Part shown: positions 25,457 through 35,206 of the stretch, one piece after another
How the letters are laid out: every line of letters begins with the position of its first letter
Numbering within the stretch: the first letter of the stretch is position 1
Origin: DASPNM01 sp035626515
GTDB lineage: Bacteria > Bacteroidota > Bacteroidia > Chitinophagales > Chitinophagaceae
Assembly: GCA_035626515.1 (NCBI GenBank)
Contig: DASPNM010000017.1
Span: 105,369-169,368, forward strand
Length of the DNA: 64,000 nucleotides
Direction: 5' to 3'
Notes under the pieces: generated by a model
What the model was told of the DNA's origin: nothing
Databases searched by the model: none
The model's input: only the letters and a program-made list of their open reading frames with translations
Made by a program: the position numbers and the translations under genes

Positions 25457-26134
25457 ATGCGGATCCACATTCTCACCGTGCTCCCGGAGCTCCTCGAAAG
25501 CCCCTTCCGGCACAGCATCCTGAAACGTGCGCAGGAAAAAGGATCGCTCGAGGTGCAGGTGCATCAGCTTCGGAAATGGTCGGTCAATGAATATGGACAG
25601 GTAGACGACTACCAGTACGGCGGAGGTGCCGGCATGGTGATGATGTGCGAGCCGATAGTCAAGGCGATCGAGGAGCTTTCGGCAAGCCAGCCTTTTGACG
25701 AAATCATTTACCTCACGCCGGACGGCGACCGTTTCACCCAGAAAATGGCCAACCAGCTTTCTCTGAAACAAAATCTGCTTTTTATCTGCGGACATTACAA
25801 GGGGATTGATGAACGCATTCGGGAACACTTCGTTACAAAAGAAATTTCAATCGGCGACTACGTCCTGAGCGGAGGCGAGCTCGCCGCCGCAGTAGTGGTA
25901 GATGCAATCGGGCGACTCATCCCCGGCGTTCTCAACGACGAAACTTCGGCTTTGTTTGATTCTTTCCAGGACAACCTTCTCGCGCCGCCGGTCTATACCC
26001 GGCCTGAAGATTTTCGGGGATGGAAAGTGCCTTCCGTCCTCCTCAGCGGCGATCACAGTAAAATCGACGAATGGCGGTATGAACAGGCTGTCGAGCGGAC
26101 CAGGGAGCGGCGGCCGGATCTGCTGAATGATTGA
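25457..26134 (+). CDS. trmD: tRNA (guanine37-N1)-methyltransferase TrmD
   Basis: 225 residues from ATG 25457 (MRIHILTVLPELLESPF); the in-frame TTG at 25451 lies in the promoter. SPOUT trefoil-knot enzyme that methylates G37 of tRNA to prevent frameshifting. Knot and cofactor signatures are DDYQYGGGAGMVM, FICGHYKGIDER, SIGDYVLSGGE and RPEDFRGWKVPSVLLSGDH. Unlike many bacteria it is not next to rplS. Confidence 0.96.
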   Translation: MRIHILTVLPELLESPFRHSILKRAQEKGSLEVQVHQLRKWSVNEYGQVDDYQYGGGAGMVMMCEPIVKAIEELSASQPFDEIIYLTPDGDRFTQKMANQLSLKQNLLFICGHYKGIDERIREHFVTKEISIGDYVLSGGELAAAVVVDAIGRLIPGVLNDETSALFDSFQDNLLAPPVYTRPEDFRGWKVPSVLLSGDHSKIDEWRYEQAVERTRERRPDLLND

Positions 26135-26294
26135 AAGTTTTTATCCCTATTTACTACGCTCACAATTGTTAGCAGCGCAATAAAAAAGAATATGATTTAT
26201 ATGCTGAAAACATTATTTTTATGGGTCCCCAACGAACTCTTCCGGAAACTCTAAGAGGCCTTGTTCCACCCTGAAAACATGTAACAATACAGTA

Positions 26295-27359
26295 ATGAAG
26301 GCGCTTACAACCATCACGGACCCCGTTTATTTACCCAAAGACAAATTCAGCTGGTATGAGCGGTTCTGGCTCCGGCACCTGAACGACAAACGCGACCTCC
26401 CCTTCATTCACCTGCTCACCGCCATCCATATACTGGTGCTCCCGGTGGCTATCCTGCTGTATACGCCGGTACTCACGGGCTGGTACTGGTGGGTTGCCTA
26501 TGTTCCGTATTTCTATTTATCGCAGTTGTATTTCAAGGGACGCTTTGGATTAATGCTCCACTGCATTGTGCACCGCAAACTTTTCAAAAAAGCCTACAGC
26601 TGGATCTATCACTACATCATTTGGTTCGTTTGCCCTTTCTTCGGCCATACCCCCGAGACGTACTTCGTGCACCATATGGCCATGCACCATGTGGAAAACA
26701 ATATGCCGGAAGATGCCAGCAGCACCCTTCCTTACCAGCGCGATAAATTTTCGCATTTTTTGCTCTATTACCTGAACTTTTTCTTCCTGGGTTTCAAGCA
26801 GACCTTCATGTACCTTGTCGGCAACAAGAAGCGGAAAATGTATACACGCCTAACGTACGGGGAATTTTCCTTCCTGCTGTTCGCAGGCGCCATGTGCTTT
26901 GTAAATCTTCAGGCGACGATCTTCATTTTCATAATTCCCTTTGTCTTCGCAAGGATTGTGATGATGGTCGGTAACTGGGCTCAGCATGCATTCGTAGACG
27001 TGAACGACCCAGAGGAAAATACGATCAATTGCATCAACACCCCTTACAACCACAGCTGCTGGAACGATGGATATCACGCGGTACACCACCTCCGGCCCGC
27101 ACTTCACTACTCCGAACTTCCTGGCGAGTTCCTGAAAAACCTGGACAAATTCGCTGAGAAGAAAACCCTCGTTTTCGACGGTATTCATTACCTGCACATC
27201 TTTCTCTGGCTCATGCTGAAACGATACGATAAGCTGGCCGACCACGTCGTGAACGTAAAAAACATGTTCTCAAGCCGCGAAGAAGCCATCGCGGTAATGA
27301 AGGAACGCACACGCCGTTTCCCGCGCGGGGTGCTTCAGCAGTTGCAGCCGGCGATGTAA
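26295..27359 (+). CDS. Membrane fatty acid desaturase
   Basis: 354 residues. Three His boxes of the membrane di-iron desaturase/hydroxylase superfamily: HCIVH (residues 89-93), HHMAMHH (126-132) and GYHAVHHLRP near 265. About four transmembrane helices surround them. The substrate (acyl-lipid or acyl-CoA, or possibly a sterol-like or carotenoid molecule) cannot be assigned. It ends seven bases from the convergent gene at 27367. Confidence 0.85.
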   Translation: MKALTTITDPVYLPKDKFSWYERFWLRHLNDKRDLPFIHLLTAIHILVLPVAILLYTPVLTGWYWWVAYVPYFYLSQLYFKGRFGLMLHCIVHRKLFKKAYSWIYHYIIWFVCPFFGHTPETYFVHHMAMHHVENNMPEDASSTLPYQRDKFSHFLLYYLNFFFLGFKQTFMYLVGNKKRKMYTRLTYGEFSFLLFAGAMCFVNLQATIFIFIIPFVFARIVMMVGNWAQHAFVDVNDPEENTINCINTPYNHSCWNDGYHAVHHLRPALHYSELPGEFLKNLDKFAEKKTLVFDGIHYLHIFLWLMLKRYDKLADHVVNVKNMFSSREEAIAVMKERTRRFPRGVLQQLQPAM

Positions 27360-27366
27360 GAAGTCT

Positions 27367-28080
27367 TTACTCCGCTTTATATAATTTCTCCGACAGCTTC
27401 GGGTTCACCTCGATCTTTTCAAACGTCATGGTGCCGCCAAAGCCGCCGCTTGTGCTCTGGGTGAACGGGAAAATGTATCCATCCGTGGTCTTGTCGTAGT
27501 TGGCGTAAGTAATGACCACTTCTGTCTCTTCGGTGCCGCCGCGTGTCCTTCCCCTGAAGCTCAATCGATTAATATAATGCGTTCCCGCATCGATGAAGTA
27601 GGTCAGCTCCCTTCCGTCGCGGGTAGTCACTTTCAGTTTCCAGTTTTCCTTTGCGTCTACCGTTTCCCTGCCCATCAGCTCTACCTTGTGTCCTTTCTCG
27701 GCGTAATTGAAAAATGGAGGCGTCGTTTCCATTTCATGCCGCTGATTCTTCAACATTTGTTCGGCCATGGACTCGAAAGCTCCGCCCGACCTCATATTCG
27801 TCTGCCAGCCGCCGTCAGGCGTGATTAGAATTTTCATCGAACTCATTCCAAAAGCCGTTTCGCGGCGAAAAAGCTTGTTGTTTTCCTTCCAAATCTCGGT
27901 GGTGACTTCGTTGCCGTTTGGCATCGTGGAAATCCCCACCAGGTGAAGGGTTTGAATAGAGCTGAGCTTCTCCTTGCCACCCATCGCTTCTGCGTACCGG
28001 GCAATTACCTCGTCCGCCGTTTGCGCCTGCGTCCCAATGGTCCCAACCAGCAGGCAAACTGAAAATAAAATACCTTTCAT
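27367..28080 (-). CDS. LolA-like outer-membrane lipoprotein-sorting family protein
   Basis: 237 residues with signal peptide (LLVGTIGTQAQ). The sequence QTADEVIARYAEAMGGKEKL then alternating beta-strands (IWKENNKLFRRET, WKLKVTTRDGRELTYFIDAG) suggests the incomplete beta-barrel fold shared by LolA and related proteins. A soluble periplasmic role is likely; transport of a lipoprotein is not proven. Divergent from adenine deaminase with a 57-bp gap. Confidence 0.75.
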   Translation of the reverse strand: MKGILFSVCLLVGTIGTQAQTADEVIARYAEAMGGKEKLSSIQTLHLVGISTMPNGNEVTTEIWKENNKLFRRETAFGMSSMKILITPDGGWQTNMRSGGAFESMAEQMLKNQRHEMETTPPFFNYAEKGHKVELMGRETVDAKENWKLKVTTRDGRELTYFIDAGTHYINRLSFRGRTRGGTEETEVVITYANYDKTTDGYIFPFTQSTSGGFGGTMTFEKIEVNPKLSEKLYKAE

Positions 28081-28137
28081 GGGCTTTTGTTTGGTTTACG
28101 GAAATTAGACGTAGTACCGGTTTTTTCCCTGTCCGGA

Positions 28138-29796
28138 ATGAAAAAAATACCTGGCATGCACAGCATTACCCTTACCGGCAACCTGGCGGATCTGCATTCG
28201 GAGCGAATCCGCCCCGCCAGGGTTCGCGTTGAACAAGGCAGGATCAGCGCCATCGAAATGCTTGGGGATCACCTGATGACCGGCGAGCCTTACATACTGC
28301 CGGGTTTTATAGACAGCCATGTGCACATCGAAAGCTCTATGCTCGTGCCCTCCGAATTTGCCCGGCTCGCAGTGGTTCACGGTACGGTGGCGACCGTCAG
28401 CGATCCGCACGAGATCGCAAATGTCTGTGGCATGGAGGGCGTGGAGTTCATGATCCGAAACGGGAGCACAGTGCCATTCAAATTTTACTTCGGAGCACCC
28501 AGCTGTGTGCCGGCGACCGGCTTTGAGACCGCGGGTGCCTACCTCGATGCTGCGAAAGTGCGTACCCTGTTGCAGCGTGCCGATATCCGCTACCTGAGCG
28601 AAATGATGAATTTTCCCGGTGTGCTCAACCACGATTCCGAGGTGATGAAAAAGATCCAGGCAGCCCAAGAACTCGGAAAACCTGTGGACGGTCACGCTCC
28701 AGGTCTGCGCGGGGAAGCCGCGCGCGCGTATGCGGCGGCAGGGATCAGCACCGATCATGAATGCGTAAGCATTGACGAAGCAACAGAAAAGATCGACGCC
28801 GGAATGAAGATCATTATTCGCGAAGGGAGCGCAGCGAAAAATTTCGAAGCACTGGTTCCGCTGCTCCACGACTATCCGGACCGGATTATGTTCTGCAGTG
28901 ACGATAAACACCCGGACAGCCTGGTGATGGGACACATCAACCAGCTCTGTGCCCGGAGCGTGGCTAAGGGCATTGACCTTTTCAAGGTACTGAAGGCTGC
29001 CTGTCTCAATCCGGTGCTTCACTACGGACTTGATGTGGGCCTGCTACGCCCGGGAGATCCAGCGGATTTCATCCTGGTGAGTGATCTCAAAGACTTCCGG
29101 GTACTCAAAACATTTATCAACGGCGAGCCGGTCGCTGAGAATGGAAGCACGCGGATCAAGGCCACCGCGCCGGATCCCATCAACCAGTTTTCCTGCAACA
29201 AAAAAAACATTCAGGATTTTGCCTTGCCTGCGAACGCGCCCGTTGGGACACGGATACCGGTGATCGAGGCACTGGACGGGCAACTGATCACGAACCGGCT
29301 GCTGTATGAACCGAAAGTCATTAACGGAATGCTCGAAAGCGATATCGAAGACGACATCTTGAAAATAGTCGTGGTGAACCGGTACCGCGACGCACCGGTG
29401 GCAAAAGCATTTATCCGCAATTTCAAACTGCTGCGAGGGGCTATCGCATCGTCGGTGGCGCACGACAGTCACAACATCGTGGCTGTGGGCGTGGACGACG
29501 AAAGCATTTGCCGGGCTGTAAATGCAATCATTGACAGCAGGGGCGGAATCAGCTGTTGCGCCGGCAGTACCACGAAACTGCTGCCGCTTCCCGTAGCAGG
29601 ACTGATGAGCGCCGAAGATGGTTACGAAGTGGCCGAACAATACACGCGCATAGACAGAATGGTAAAAGACGAACTTCGGTCGGGGCTTTCGGCACCGTTC
29701 ATGACGCTTTCATTTATGGCGCTCCTGGTGATCCCCCATTTAAAGCTGAGCGACCAGGGCCTCTTTGACGGCGACCGGTTCAGCTTTGTCGGCTGA
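28138..29796 (+). CDS. ade: Adenine deaminase
   Basis: 552 residues from ATG 28138 (MKKIPGMHS); an in-frame TTG at 28087 is less likely. Metal-dependent amidohydrolase that deaminates adenine to hypoxanthine for purine salvage. Metal site words: LPGFIDSHVHIESSM, VSDPHEIANV, DGHAPGLRG, DHECVSIDEA and FCSDDKHPD. The C-terminal domain has the family motif AHDSHNIVAVGVDD and GGISCCAGS. Confidence 0.95.
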   Translation: MKKIPGMHSITLTGNLADLHSERIRPARVRVEQGRISAIEMLGDHLMTGEPYILPGFIDSHVHIESSMLVPSEFARLAVVHGTVATVSDPHEIANVCGMEGVEFMIRNGSTVPFKFYFGAPSCVPATGFETAGAYLDAAKVRTLLQRADIRYLSEMMNFPGVLNHDSEVMKKIQAAQELGKPVDGHAPGLRGEAARAYAAAGISTDHECVSIDEATEKIDAGMKIIIREGSAAKNFEALVPLLHDYPDRIMFCSDDKHPDSLVMGHINQLCARSVAKGIDLFKVLKAACLNPVLHYGLDVGLLRPGDPADFILVSDLKDFRVLKTFINGEPVAENGSTRIKATAPDPINQFSCNKKNIQDFALPANAPVGTRIPVIEALDGQLITNRLLYEPKVINGMLESDIEDDILKIVVVNRYRDAPVAKAFIRNFKLLRGAIASSVAHDSHNIVAVGVDDESICRAVNAIIDSRGGISCCAGSTTKLLPLPVAGLMSAEDGYEVAEQYTRIDRMVKDELRSGLSAPFMTLSFMALLVIPHLKLSDQGLFDGDRFSFVG

Positions 29797-29978
29797 GCCC
29801 GGCCTTATCCCTTTGTTAAAAAAGTGCAACTCAACGACCTGCGCGCCGTAGCAGGGGCGCATTTCACATTTCCTTGCTAAGCATTTCACGCTTTTTTGAA
29901 TCTAATATTTCAGAAAAAGGGTTACAAAAGCCCGGTGGTGTTGATATAGTAACGAGGACAATCTGAAAAACATTCGAT

Positions 29979-30284
29979 ATGAAAAATTCTTTACACATCA
30001 GCGCTTCGTTCGACAAACCTGATTTCGTCGAACAACTGGTTGAACAACTGGCACAGCGCAGAATCGATCATGGGTATGGAAAAGAACAGGTTCCATGCGG
30101 ACTAAAAGCCGTCGATAGCTCCTCGACCGAGGCTTACGTCAGCGGCGACCTTGCCGTCACTTACCTCGACGACGCGGGCAGGGTAGATCGCATTAACATG
30201 CCCTTTATCACCTGTTTTCTCTTCACCTGCGTGAAGCCCAATCAGGGAGCATATGGGCTCGCATGGGGTGTTTCCCTATCATGA
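29979..30284 (+). CDS. Small hypothetical protein
   Basis: 101 residues, no recognised family. The first two thirds look like a genuine soluble protein (FVEQLVEQLAQRRIDHGY, VSGDLAVTYLDDAGRV). The last third is hydrophobic and overlaps the 3' end of the convergent CHAT gene by 43 bp, so the end may be spurious or the whole ORF a relic. No promoter motif stands out upstream. Confidence 0.4.
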   Translation: MKNSLHISASFDKPDFVEQLVEQLAQRRIDHGYGKEQVPCGLKAVDSSSTEAYVSGDLAVTYLDDAGRVDRINMPFITCFLFTCVKPNQGAYGLAWGVSLS

Positions 30285-32983
30285 GGGCGCCTTCGCAATT
30301 TCCAGAATACAAAAACAGTTACCAGGATGATCAACCCCATCCCGGCGATCAAAAAGCCCCTCAGTTTGGGATCTGTCGCCGTCACGACAATTTTTTCTCC
30401 GTTGCCTGCATATACCAGTCCGGCCCAGAAATAAGGCAGCTTTCGAAAACCTTCATGTTGTTTTGTTTCCAGCCATTCCAGCTTTGCTTCCCGCAGGGCC
30501 GCGACGGGATTTCCGTGCTGTGCGAGCCGGCGATAAAAAGATTGAATCAGGGCGGCCGCGGCTTCATCATTCAGGTTCCAGAGTCCCGCAATGATCCCTC
30601 CGGCGCCGGCTGCGGTAAAACCTCGCGCCAGGCTGATAATGCCTTCACCTTCGGCGATGATCCCATGCCCGGTGCGACAGGCACTTAGCACAACAAGCTG
30701 CGGACGAAAACTTTTTCCATGCAGCTCGAAAAGAAAAAAACGGCTGTCCCAAAGCTGAAGCGCGGGCACCGCCTGCTCTCCCTGCAAATAAGAATGGGTG
30801 CTGATATGAAGCAGCTTCACGCGCGGCAGTTCCCGCCGAAACTCATCCAGGGAAGCCTGCTCATCCCTCAGAAATCTGCCCTTTAGTTCTTTCCGCAGTG
30901 CGCGGTACTCCCGCGTTACCGCGGGGATCGCAGAATTTTTTTCTTTACCTGAGGCAATGAAGAAGCCGGCGACATCGTGCTTCTCCCGCGGAATTTTCTT
31001 TTGCTGTTGCCAGGTTTGCAGCGAGTAACCATAAAACATATTGCGCTCACGCAACAAAAACGGCCAGTCGGCCGGATTGCTGCGGTAGACGGAATCGGTC
31101 ACAAGCGCCTCGAATGGAATAAACCCGATCATGCCATCAGGAATGATCAATACCTGGGCATAGTGATTTGCGGCCTCAGGCCACAGCTGCCGATAGAAAA
31201 AATAAGATTCCCGGAAATACGCCTGCGGCTGGTTTACCATTGCGGCGGCACCCTGCTGGAAATAACGGCTGGAAAAATCACGGATCTGGCGCACCAGCGC
31301 ATTCGCCTGGGTTATTTGTTGAACGCCACGAATACCGCTTCGGTCCAGGGTGAGAACATAAAGGTTGCTGTCGCCCACGAAAAACTCAACGACACCCACT
31401 CCCGGCGGGATTTGTGCAAGCATCGGGTCAAGCCGGGGAAGATCCTCACTGGCTGCCAGCACCGGATAGCGCTCCCGCAGGTCCTTGCTAAGCAGGGAAA
31501 GCTCGAATTCCAGCTGTTGCTTCCGCTGTTGCGTGGCCGCTGCCGCCGGATCGGCGGATTGAACAGACATCAGATCTTTTTCATAATAAGAGATGGCCTG
31601 TAAAAGTCGCTCCCGTTTGAAGAGCAGGCTGTCGTCCTGCTTCAGGCTGCTGTAACGGAGGTTCGTCGCCAGCTCCTCGTGCAGGAGCTGGGACTTGCTG
31701 AGCTCAGCGATCAGCAGAAGTGGCGCGGCGTCGCCGTCGCGCTTCCACAGGCGAAATGCGGCATCCATGGCGGAGCCGGTCCAGGCCCGGTCTTCCTTTT
31801 GCCGTTGTTTCCTCGCTTCCAGTCCAAAGAATTCGCCGCGGAGTTCCCGGCCAACATCGAACATCAGTAGCGAAACGGCCACTGCTGCTTTGTCATTACC
31901 CGCGGCGACGAAACATTTCATTTTTCCGTGCAGGGCGTCTAAAATTGTATTTTCTCCATAAAGCAAATTTGCCGACGGAAGCTTATCTCGTTCCCAGGAG
32001 GGTAGCAGTAACCGTAGCGATCGGTCGAACTCAAGCGCAGCAAAGGCGCTTTTCTTTTGCAACAACAGAACTTCTCCCATGGCAACATGCAGTTTGGCAC
32101 GCTCCCGGCTTCTTTGGCCGGGATAATTCTGTTCAACAATGCGGAGCGCACGCGAGTAAGAATTTAGCGCCTCTTCGTATTGCTTTTTCCGTTTCAGGAT
32201 ATCCCCCAGGCCCTGCCACGCCCCACGCAGCCAGTAAGCGGCAGAAGGTTCCGCCTTGTTGCGAACGTGCGGAGTAAGGATGCCGATAGCTTCCCTGCAA
32301 ACCAATTGGGCGGAATCTGTTTTGTTCTGCAGGAACAAAATTTCAGCTAAAGTAGACAGCAACAGACCGTGGATCGCAGAACCGGGCTGGCTGAAGCCGA
32401 TCCCGATCGCACAGTATCTCTTTGCATCATCGACGTCTCCCCGCCATCGCGAGGTGGTGGCAATGTTGTGATATCCCGACGCCAGGGTTGCTGAGTCTTT
32501 TGCAAGCGCGATCAGTCGCTGCTGGATGAAGAGAGCGCGGTCGTAGTCACCAAGCCGTGTGTAATTGTTGCCGAGCGGCTTCAGCACGTATTCTATGAGC
32601 TCGGCGTCCGGAATTCTTTTGTCGACCGAAAACCGGTAAGCCTCCTCGTATGCATCGATAGACCTCAGGATATCCCCTTTCACAATCGAATAATAACCTT
32701 CGCCGGTCAGCAGGTTGAAAAATGCCAGGCACTCATCCGGATCGCGACAATCACGCCAGGCATTTCGCCGCGCTTCTGCCAGCAACGCAAAGCGGTTCAC
32801 GGGATCTTCATAGACATAATCACCGTGGGCGTAAAGCCATTCCAACAGATTGTTTGCGCCTCGAAGAGAGTCGAGTCGCTGCTGCAGGGAGGGCGGCAAT
32901 TGCAGCGTGCTGTCCGGGCGCTCCTGTGCCAGAGCAAAAAAAAGCGCGAACGCTGCCAGCAAGGCGAACAGACGGCGGATCAT
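30242..32983 (-). CDS. TPR-CHAT protein with signal peptide and C-terminal anchor
   Basis: 913 residues. A signal peptide (LLAAFALFFALAQ) leads into about 400 residues of TPR repeats (YHNIATTSRWRGDVDDAKRY, LNSYSRALRIVEQ), then a linker, then a CHAT (caspase-like) protease domain with the predicted dyad His near 726 (LHISTHSYLQG) and Cys near 766 (VVLSACRTGHG), followed by ARGFTAAGAGGIIAGLWNLND, which is a family signature. One transmembrane helix near 875-893 (IAGMGLIILVTVFVFW) leaves a short basic tail inside. Predicted topology puts TPR and CHAT in the periplasm. It is 24 bp downstream of the PKD gene and faces the sigma factor across it, suggesting it takes part in regulated proteolysis. 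Substrate unknown. Confidence 0.85.
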   Translation of the reverse strand: MIRRLFALLAAFALFFALAQERPDSTLQLPPSLQQRLDSLRGANNLLEWLYAHGDYVYEDPVNRFALLAEARRNAWRDCRDPDECLAFFNLLTGEGYYSIVKGDILRSIDAYEEAYRFSVDKRIPDAELIEYVLKPLGNNYTRLGDYDRALFIQQRLIALAKDSATLASGYHNIATTSRWRGDVDDAKRYCAIGIGFSQPGSAIHGLLLSTLAEILFLQNKTDSAQLVCREAIGILTPHVRNKAEPSAAYWLRGAWQGLGDILKRKKQYEEALNSYSRALRIVEQNYPGQRSRERAKLHVAMGEVLLLQKKSAFAALEFDRSLRLLLPSWERDKLPSANLLYGENTILDALHGKMKCFVAAGNDKAAVAVSLLMFDVGRELRGEFFGLEARKQRQKEDRAWTGSAMDAAFRLWKRDGDAAPLLLIAELSKSQLLHEELATNLRYSSLKQDDSLLFKRERLLQAISYYEKDLMSVQSADPAAAATQQRKQQLEFELSLLSKDLRERYPVLAASEDLPRLDPMLAQIPPGVGVVEFFVGDSNLYVLTLDRSGIRGVQQITQANALVRQIRDFSSRYFQQGAAAMVNQPQAYFRESYFFYRQLWPEAANHYAQVLIIPDGMIGFIPFEALVTDSVYRSNPADWPFLLRERNMFYGYSLQTWQQQKKIPREKHDVAGFFIASGKEKNSAIPAVTREYRALRKELKGRFLRDEQASLDEFRRELPRVKLLHISTHSYLQGEQAVPALQLWDSRFFLFELHGKSFRPQLVVLSACRTGHGIIAEGEGIISLARGFTAAGAGGIIAGLWNLNDEAAAALIQSFYRRLAQHGNPVAALREAKLEWLETKQHEGFRKLPYFWAGLVYAGNGEKIVVTATDPKLRGFLIAGMGLIILVTVFVFWKLRRRPHDRETPHASPYAP

Positions 32984-33007
32984 GGAGCAGGAATTCTTTA
33001 AAATTAA

Positions 33008-34984
33008 TCATAAACGCCAGCCGGCGTAAATGAAGAGGCGATTATGCGGAAAACGGAAGAAATGAAGGAATCGAACACCTACTACAGGGCCTACGCGAAC
33101 CCTGCCTAGCTGCACGTCTCCAAAAAGCGAATAATCCACACGGCGGAACCATTGACCCTGCGAGTAGGTCTTTTCGATCGTGAAGGGGTTGGGATTGGGG
33201 GGCTGAACAATGCGAATCACTTCCCGGTATTGAACCCGCGTGTAGGCATCCATGCTGATCTGGGTCCCCGCCCCGACTCCGAGCCAGTCCATGATGTTGT
33301 AACGCAGCTGTAGCGGTACGAGCTCGAGCTTAATAATGGCGGGACGGCCATAAATGTCGCGGCCGCGGATAAGAGCGTCGCTCCCGTTCACTACGGTGTC
33401 CTTGTTTTCATTGGTAGTGCCTTCGAATCTTTCCCGAAGACGCCGGTAACCGAGAAATGCTTCCACCTGCAGGTATTTCCTGTGCGGGGCATAAGGCGCC
33501 CATCCCGCGCCCGCAAGGAAATAATGCTCCTCCTTGTTGTTCTTTGCCTGCTCGCCCAGCAACCTGCTGTATCCAACCATCAGCGAAGGAGAATTTCCCG
33601 GCATGAAATGACCGCGCGCCGAATTGGTTCGGACGGGCTCGTTGCGGTCGAATGTGATCTGAGCGCCGCTCTCAAAAGGGATTTTTTTCAACTCGCGGTT
33701 GAACTGGAGCCGGTAACGGATGAATCCCTGCGTAGAATCTATATCGGAGAACCCATCCTGCCGCAACCCGGGGAGGTAAATATTCCTGAAGATAAAATAG
33801 ATGCTGTCGCTCGTGAACACCGTATCCAAACAACTTTGTCCCGGTCGCGCAGCTGAACAGGGAATCGTCCTCGGGTAAAACTCGAGTATGTCCAAGCTGC
33901 GCGGATTTAGCATCGGGGGTACGCTCACTGCCACGGTTATGTTGCTTGCCGGTCCGCGCCCGGTATTCTGGAAGCGCACCTTGTAGGTCATTTCCCGTTT
34001 CTTGTCCGTGAACCTGTAGTTCAGCCGCTGGTTGCGCAGCATCATCCGGTTCGGGTCGTGTGAGGCGACGATCTGCAGCTCGAGGTCCACCTGCTCCAGT
34101 TCCGCGTTCGGATCGTCGGGTACGAACATACCGGTGATCAGCACCACAGCGTTCGTGTCGCGGATCATTTCCGGGGTCGTGTGCAACGTAATGAAGAAAA
34201 ATTTTTCTTCTCCCTTATCCAAACCCGAAAACCGCCACGCAGCACTTTCACGGAACAGCTTTTGCCTGGAGGTGATTAGTTCCGAAAATCTCCCCGCGAA
34301 TCCAGGATTGAGTTCACGGTCTTCCGTGCCCGACGGACCCGAGATTACGGGCTGTCGGGTTGTTTCGAGCAGCTCGTTCGCGGGAGCCCGTGCGATCACT
34401 GCAGACAGCGTCGTGCGGGATTCATTGTTGTAAACTCTATCTTCTCCGAAATCGAAATTGTCTTTCCGGAATTGCCTTTCGTTGTAGAAAAGAAGCAGCG
34501 ACCCACTTGCTGCTGTGCCCGCTTCATTCCTGTATCCCATGATCAGCACCAGGTCTTCATCCGGTCGCGGCATCCGGTTCACCTTCATTGCCAGGCTGCC
34601 GGGCTCCTTGAAAAACCCGGAAGGTCGTGGTTGAACGTTGACGCTTTTGTTGGATACATATACTGCCTTAGGCCGCTTTATTGGCGGAGGCTTGCCGTCG
34701 TCATAATTGTTCGTGGCGAAAAGGCGGATTTCGTACGCCCCGGTATCGCGAAATACGTGTCGGGGTTTCTCTTCAAAGCTAAAGCTGCCGTCACCGAACT
34801 CCCAGTAATAGGAATAAAAGGCGGCGGGCGCGCCGGCAATCTGGCGCAGGGGCCGCAGCACGGAGTTGAAGCTGGCCTGGTTATCCTTTAACTGCACGCT
34901 AATGACGGCGGTATCCGGCTGCGCTACCGCGCCGGGCATGGCGCCGATCAGGACGATGAAAGCGGCAAAAACTCGGGGCCGCAT
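33008..34984 (-). CDS. PKD-domain outer-membrane-type protein
   Basis: 658 residues. Signal peptide (GAMPGAVAQ), then a PKD domain (YYWEFGDGSFSFEEKPRHVF), a middle region with an immunoglobulin-like DUF11-type fold (MTYKVRFQNTGRGPASNITV), and about 200 C-terminal residues that alternate polar and hydrophobic residues (FLAGAGWAPYAPHRKYLQVE, RRVDYSLFGDVQLGRVRVG), which suggests a small outer-membrane barrel. It probably presents the PKD domain at the cell surface or periplasm. Co-directional with the CHAT gene. Confidence 0.75.
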   Translation of the reverse strand: MRPRVFAAFIVLIGAMPGAVAQPDTAVISVQLKDNQASFNSVLRPLRQIAGAPAAFYSYYWEFGDGSFSFEEKPRHVFRDTGAYEIRLFATNNYDDGKPPPIKRPKAVYVSNKSVNVQPRPSGFFKEPGSLAMKVNRMPRPDEDLVLIMGYRNEAGTAASGSLLLFYNERQFRKDNFDFGEDRVYNNESRTTLSAVIARAPANELLETTRQPVISGPSGTEDRELNPGFAGRFSELITSRQKLFRESAAWRFSGLDKGEEKFFFITLHTTPEMIRDTNAVVLITGMFVPDDPNAELEQVDLELQIVASHDPNRMMLRNQRLNYRFTDKKREMTYKVRFQNTGRGPASNITVAVSVPPMLNPRSLDILEFYPRTIPCSAARPGQSCLDTVFTSDSIYFIFRNIYLPGLRQDGFSDIDSTQGFIRYRLQFNRELKKIPFESGAQITFDRNEPVRTNSARGHFMPGNSPSLMVGYSRLLGEQAKNNKEEHYFLAGAGWAPYAPHRKYLQVEAFLGYRRLRERFEGTTNENKDTVVNGSDALIRGRDIYGRPAIIKLELVPLQLRYNIMDWLGVGAGTQISMDAYTRVQYREVIRIVQPPNPNPFTIEKTYSQGQWFRRVDYSLFGDVQLGRVRVGPVVGVRFLHFFRFPHNRLFIYAGWRL

Positions 34985-35034
34985 GGCAGGAGGTTTAGGT
35001 ACTTAAATTTAGATTTATTCCTGAATAGTTGGTT

Positions 35035-35059
35035 GGTTAACCGGTTACTGGTCGACCAG
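35035..35059. promoter_or_regulatory. Cluster of palindromes in the divergent PKD/sigma promoter region
   Basis: Three perfect palindromes in 25 bp: GGTTAACC (35035-35042), AACCGGTT (35039-35046) and CTGGTCGACCAG (35048-35059). They lie in the 222-bp gap between the start codons of the PKD gene and the sigma factor gene, a natural place for an operator. No protein that binds them is known from sequence. Confidence 0.45.
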
Positions 35060-35206
35060 GACATTCAACTCCATGCCCAAAGCAGGTAAACCATTACCGA
35101 AACCATGAAACAGATCTTCGCCTTCATACAATTGCCTTTACCCTAGATCAGCGGGCTCGTGGCTTGTTACCCTTTTTGATTATATTTATTTGGAAAGCCA
35201 GAACAA

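Noticed and set aside
26135..26294. Possible small RNA or tRNA between trmD and the desaturase
   Set aside because: No cloverleaf, T-loop or terminator could be drawn; only AT-rich sequence is seen.
28087..28137. TTG start for adenine deaminase
   Set aside because: The ATG at 28138 gives a normal family N terminus and leaves room for a promoter.
34984..35206. Bacteroidota promoter for the sigma factor gene
   Set aside because: TTTATTTGG near 35185 contains TTTG but not TA at the right place, so I did not call a -7 element there.
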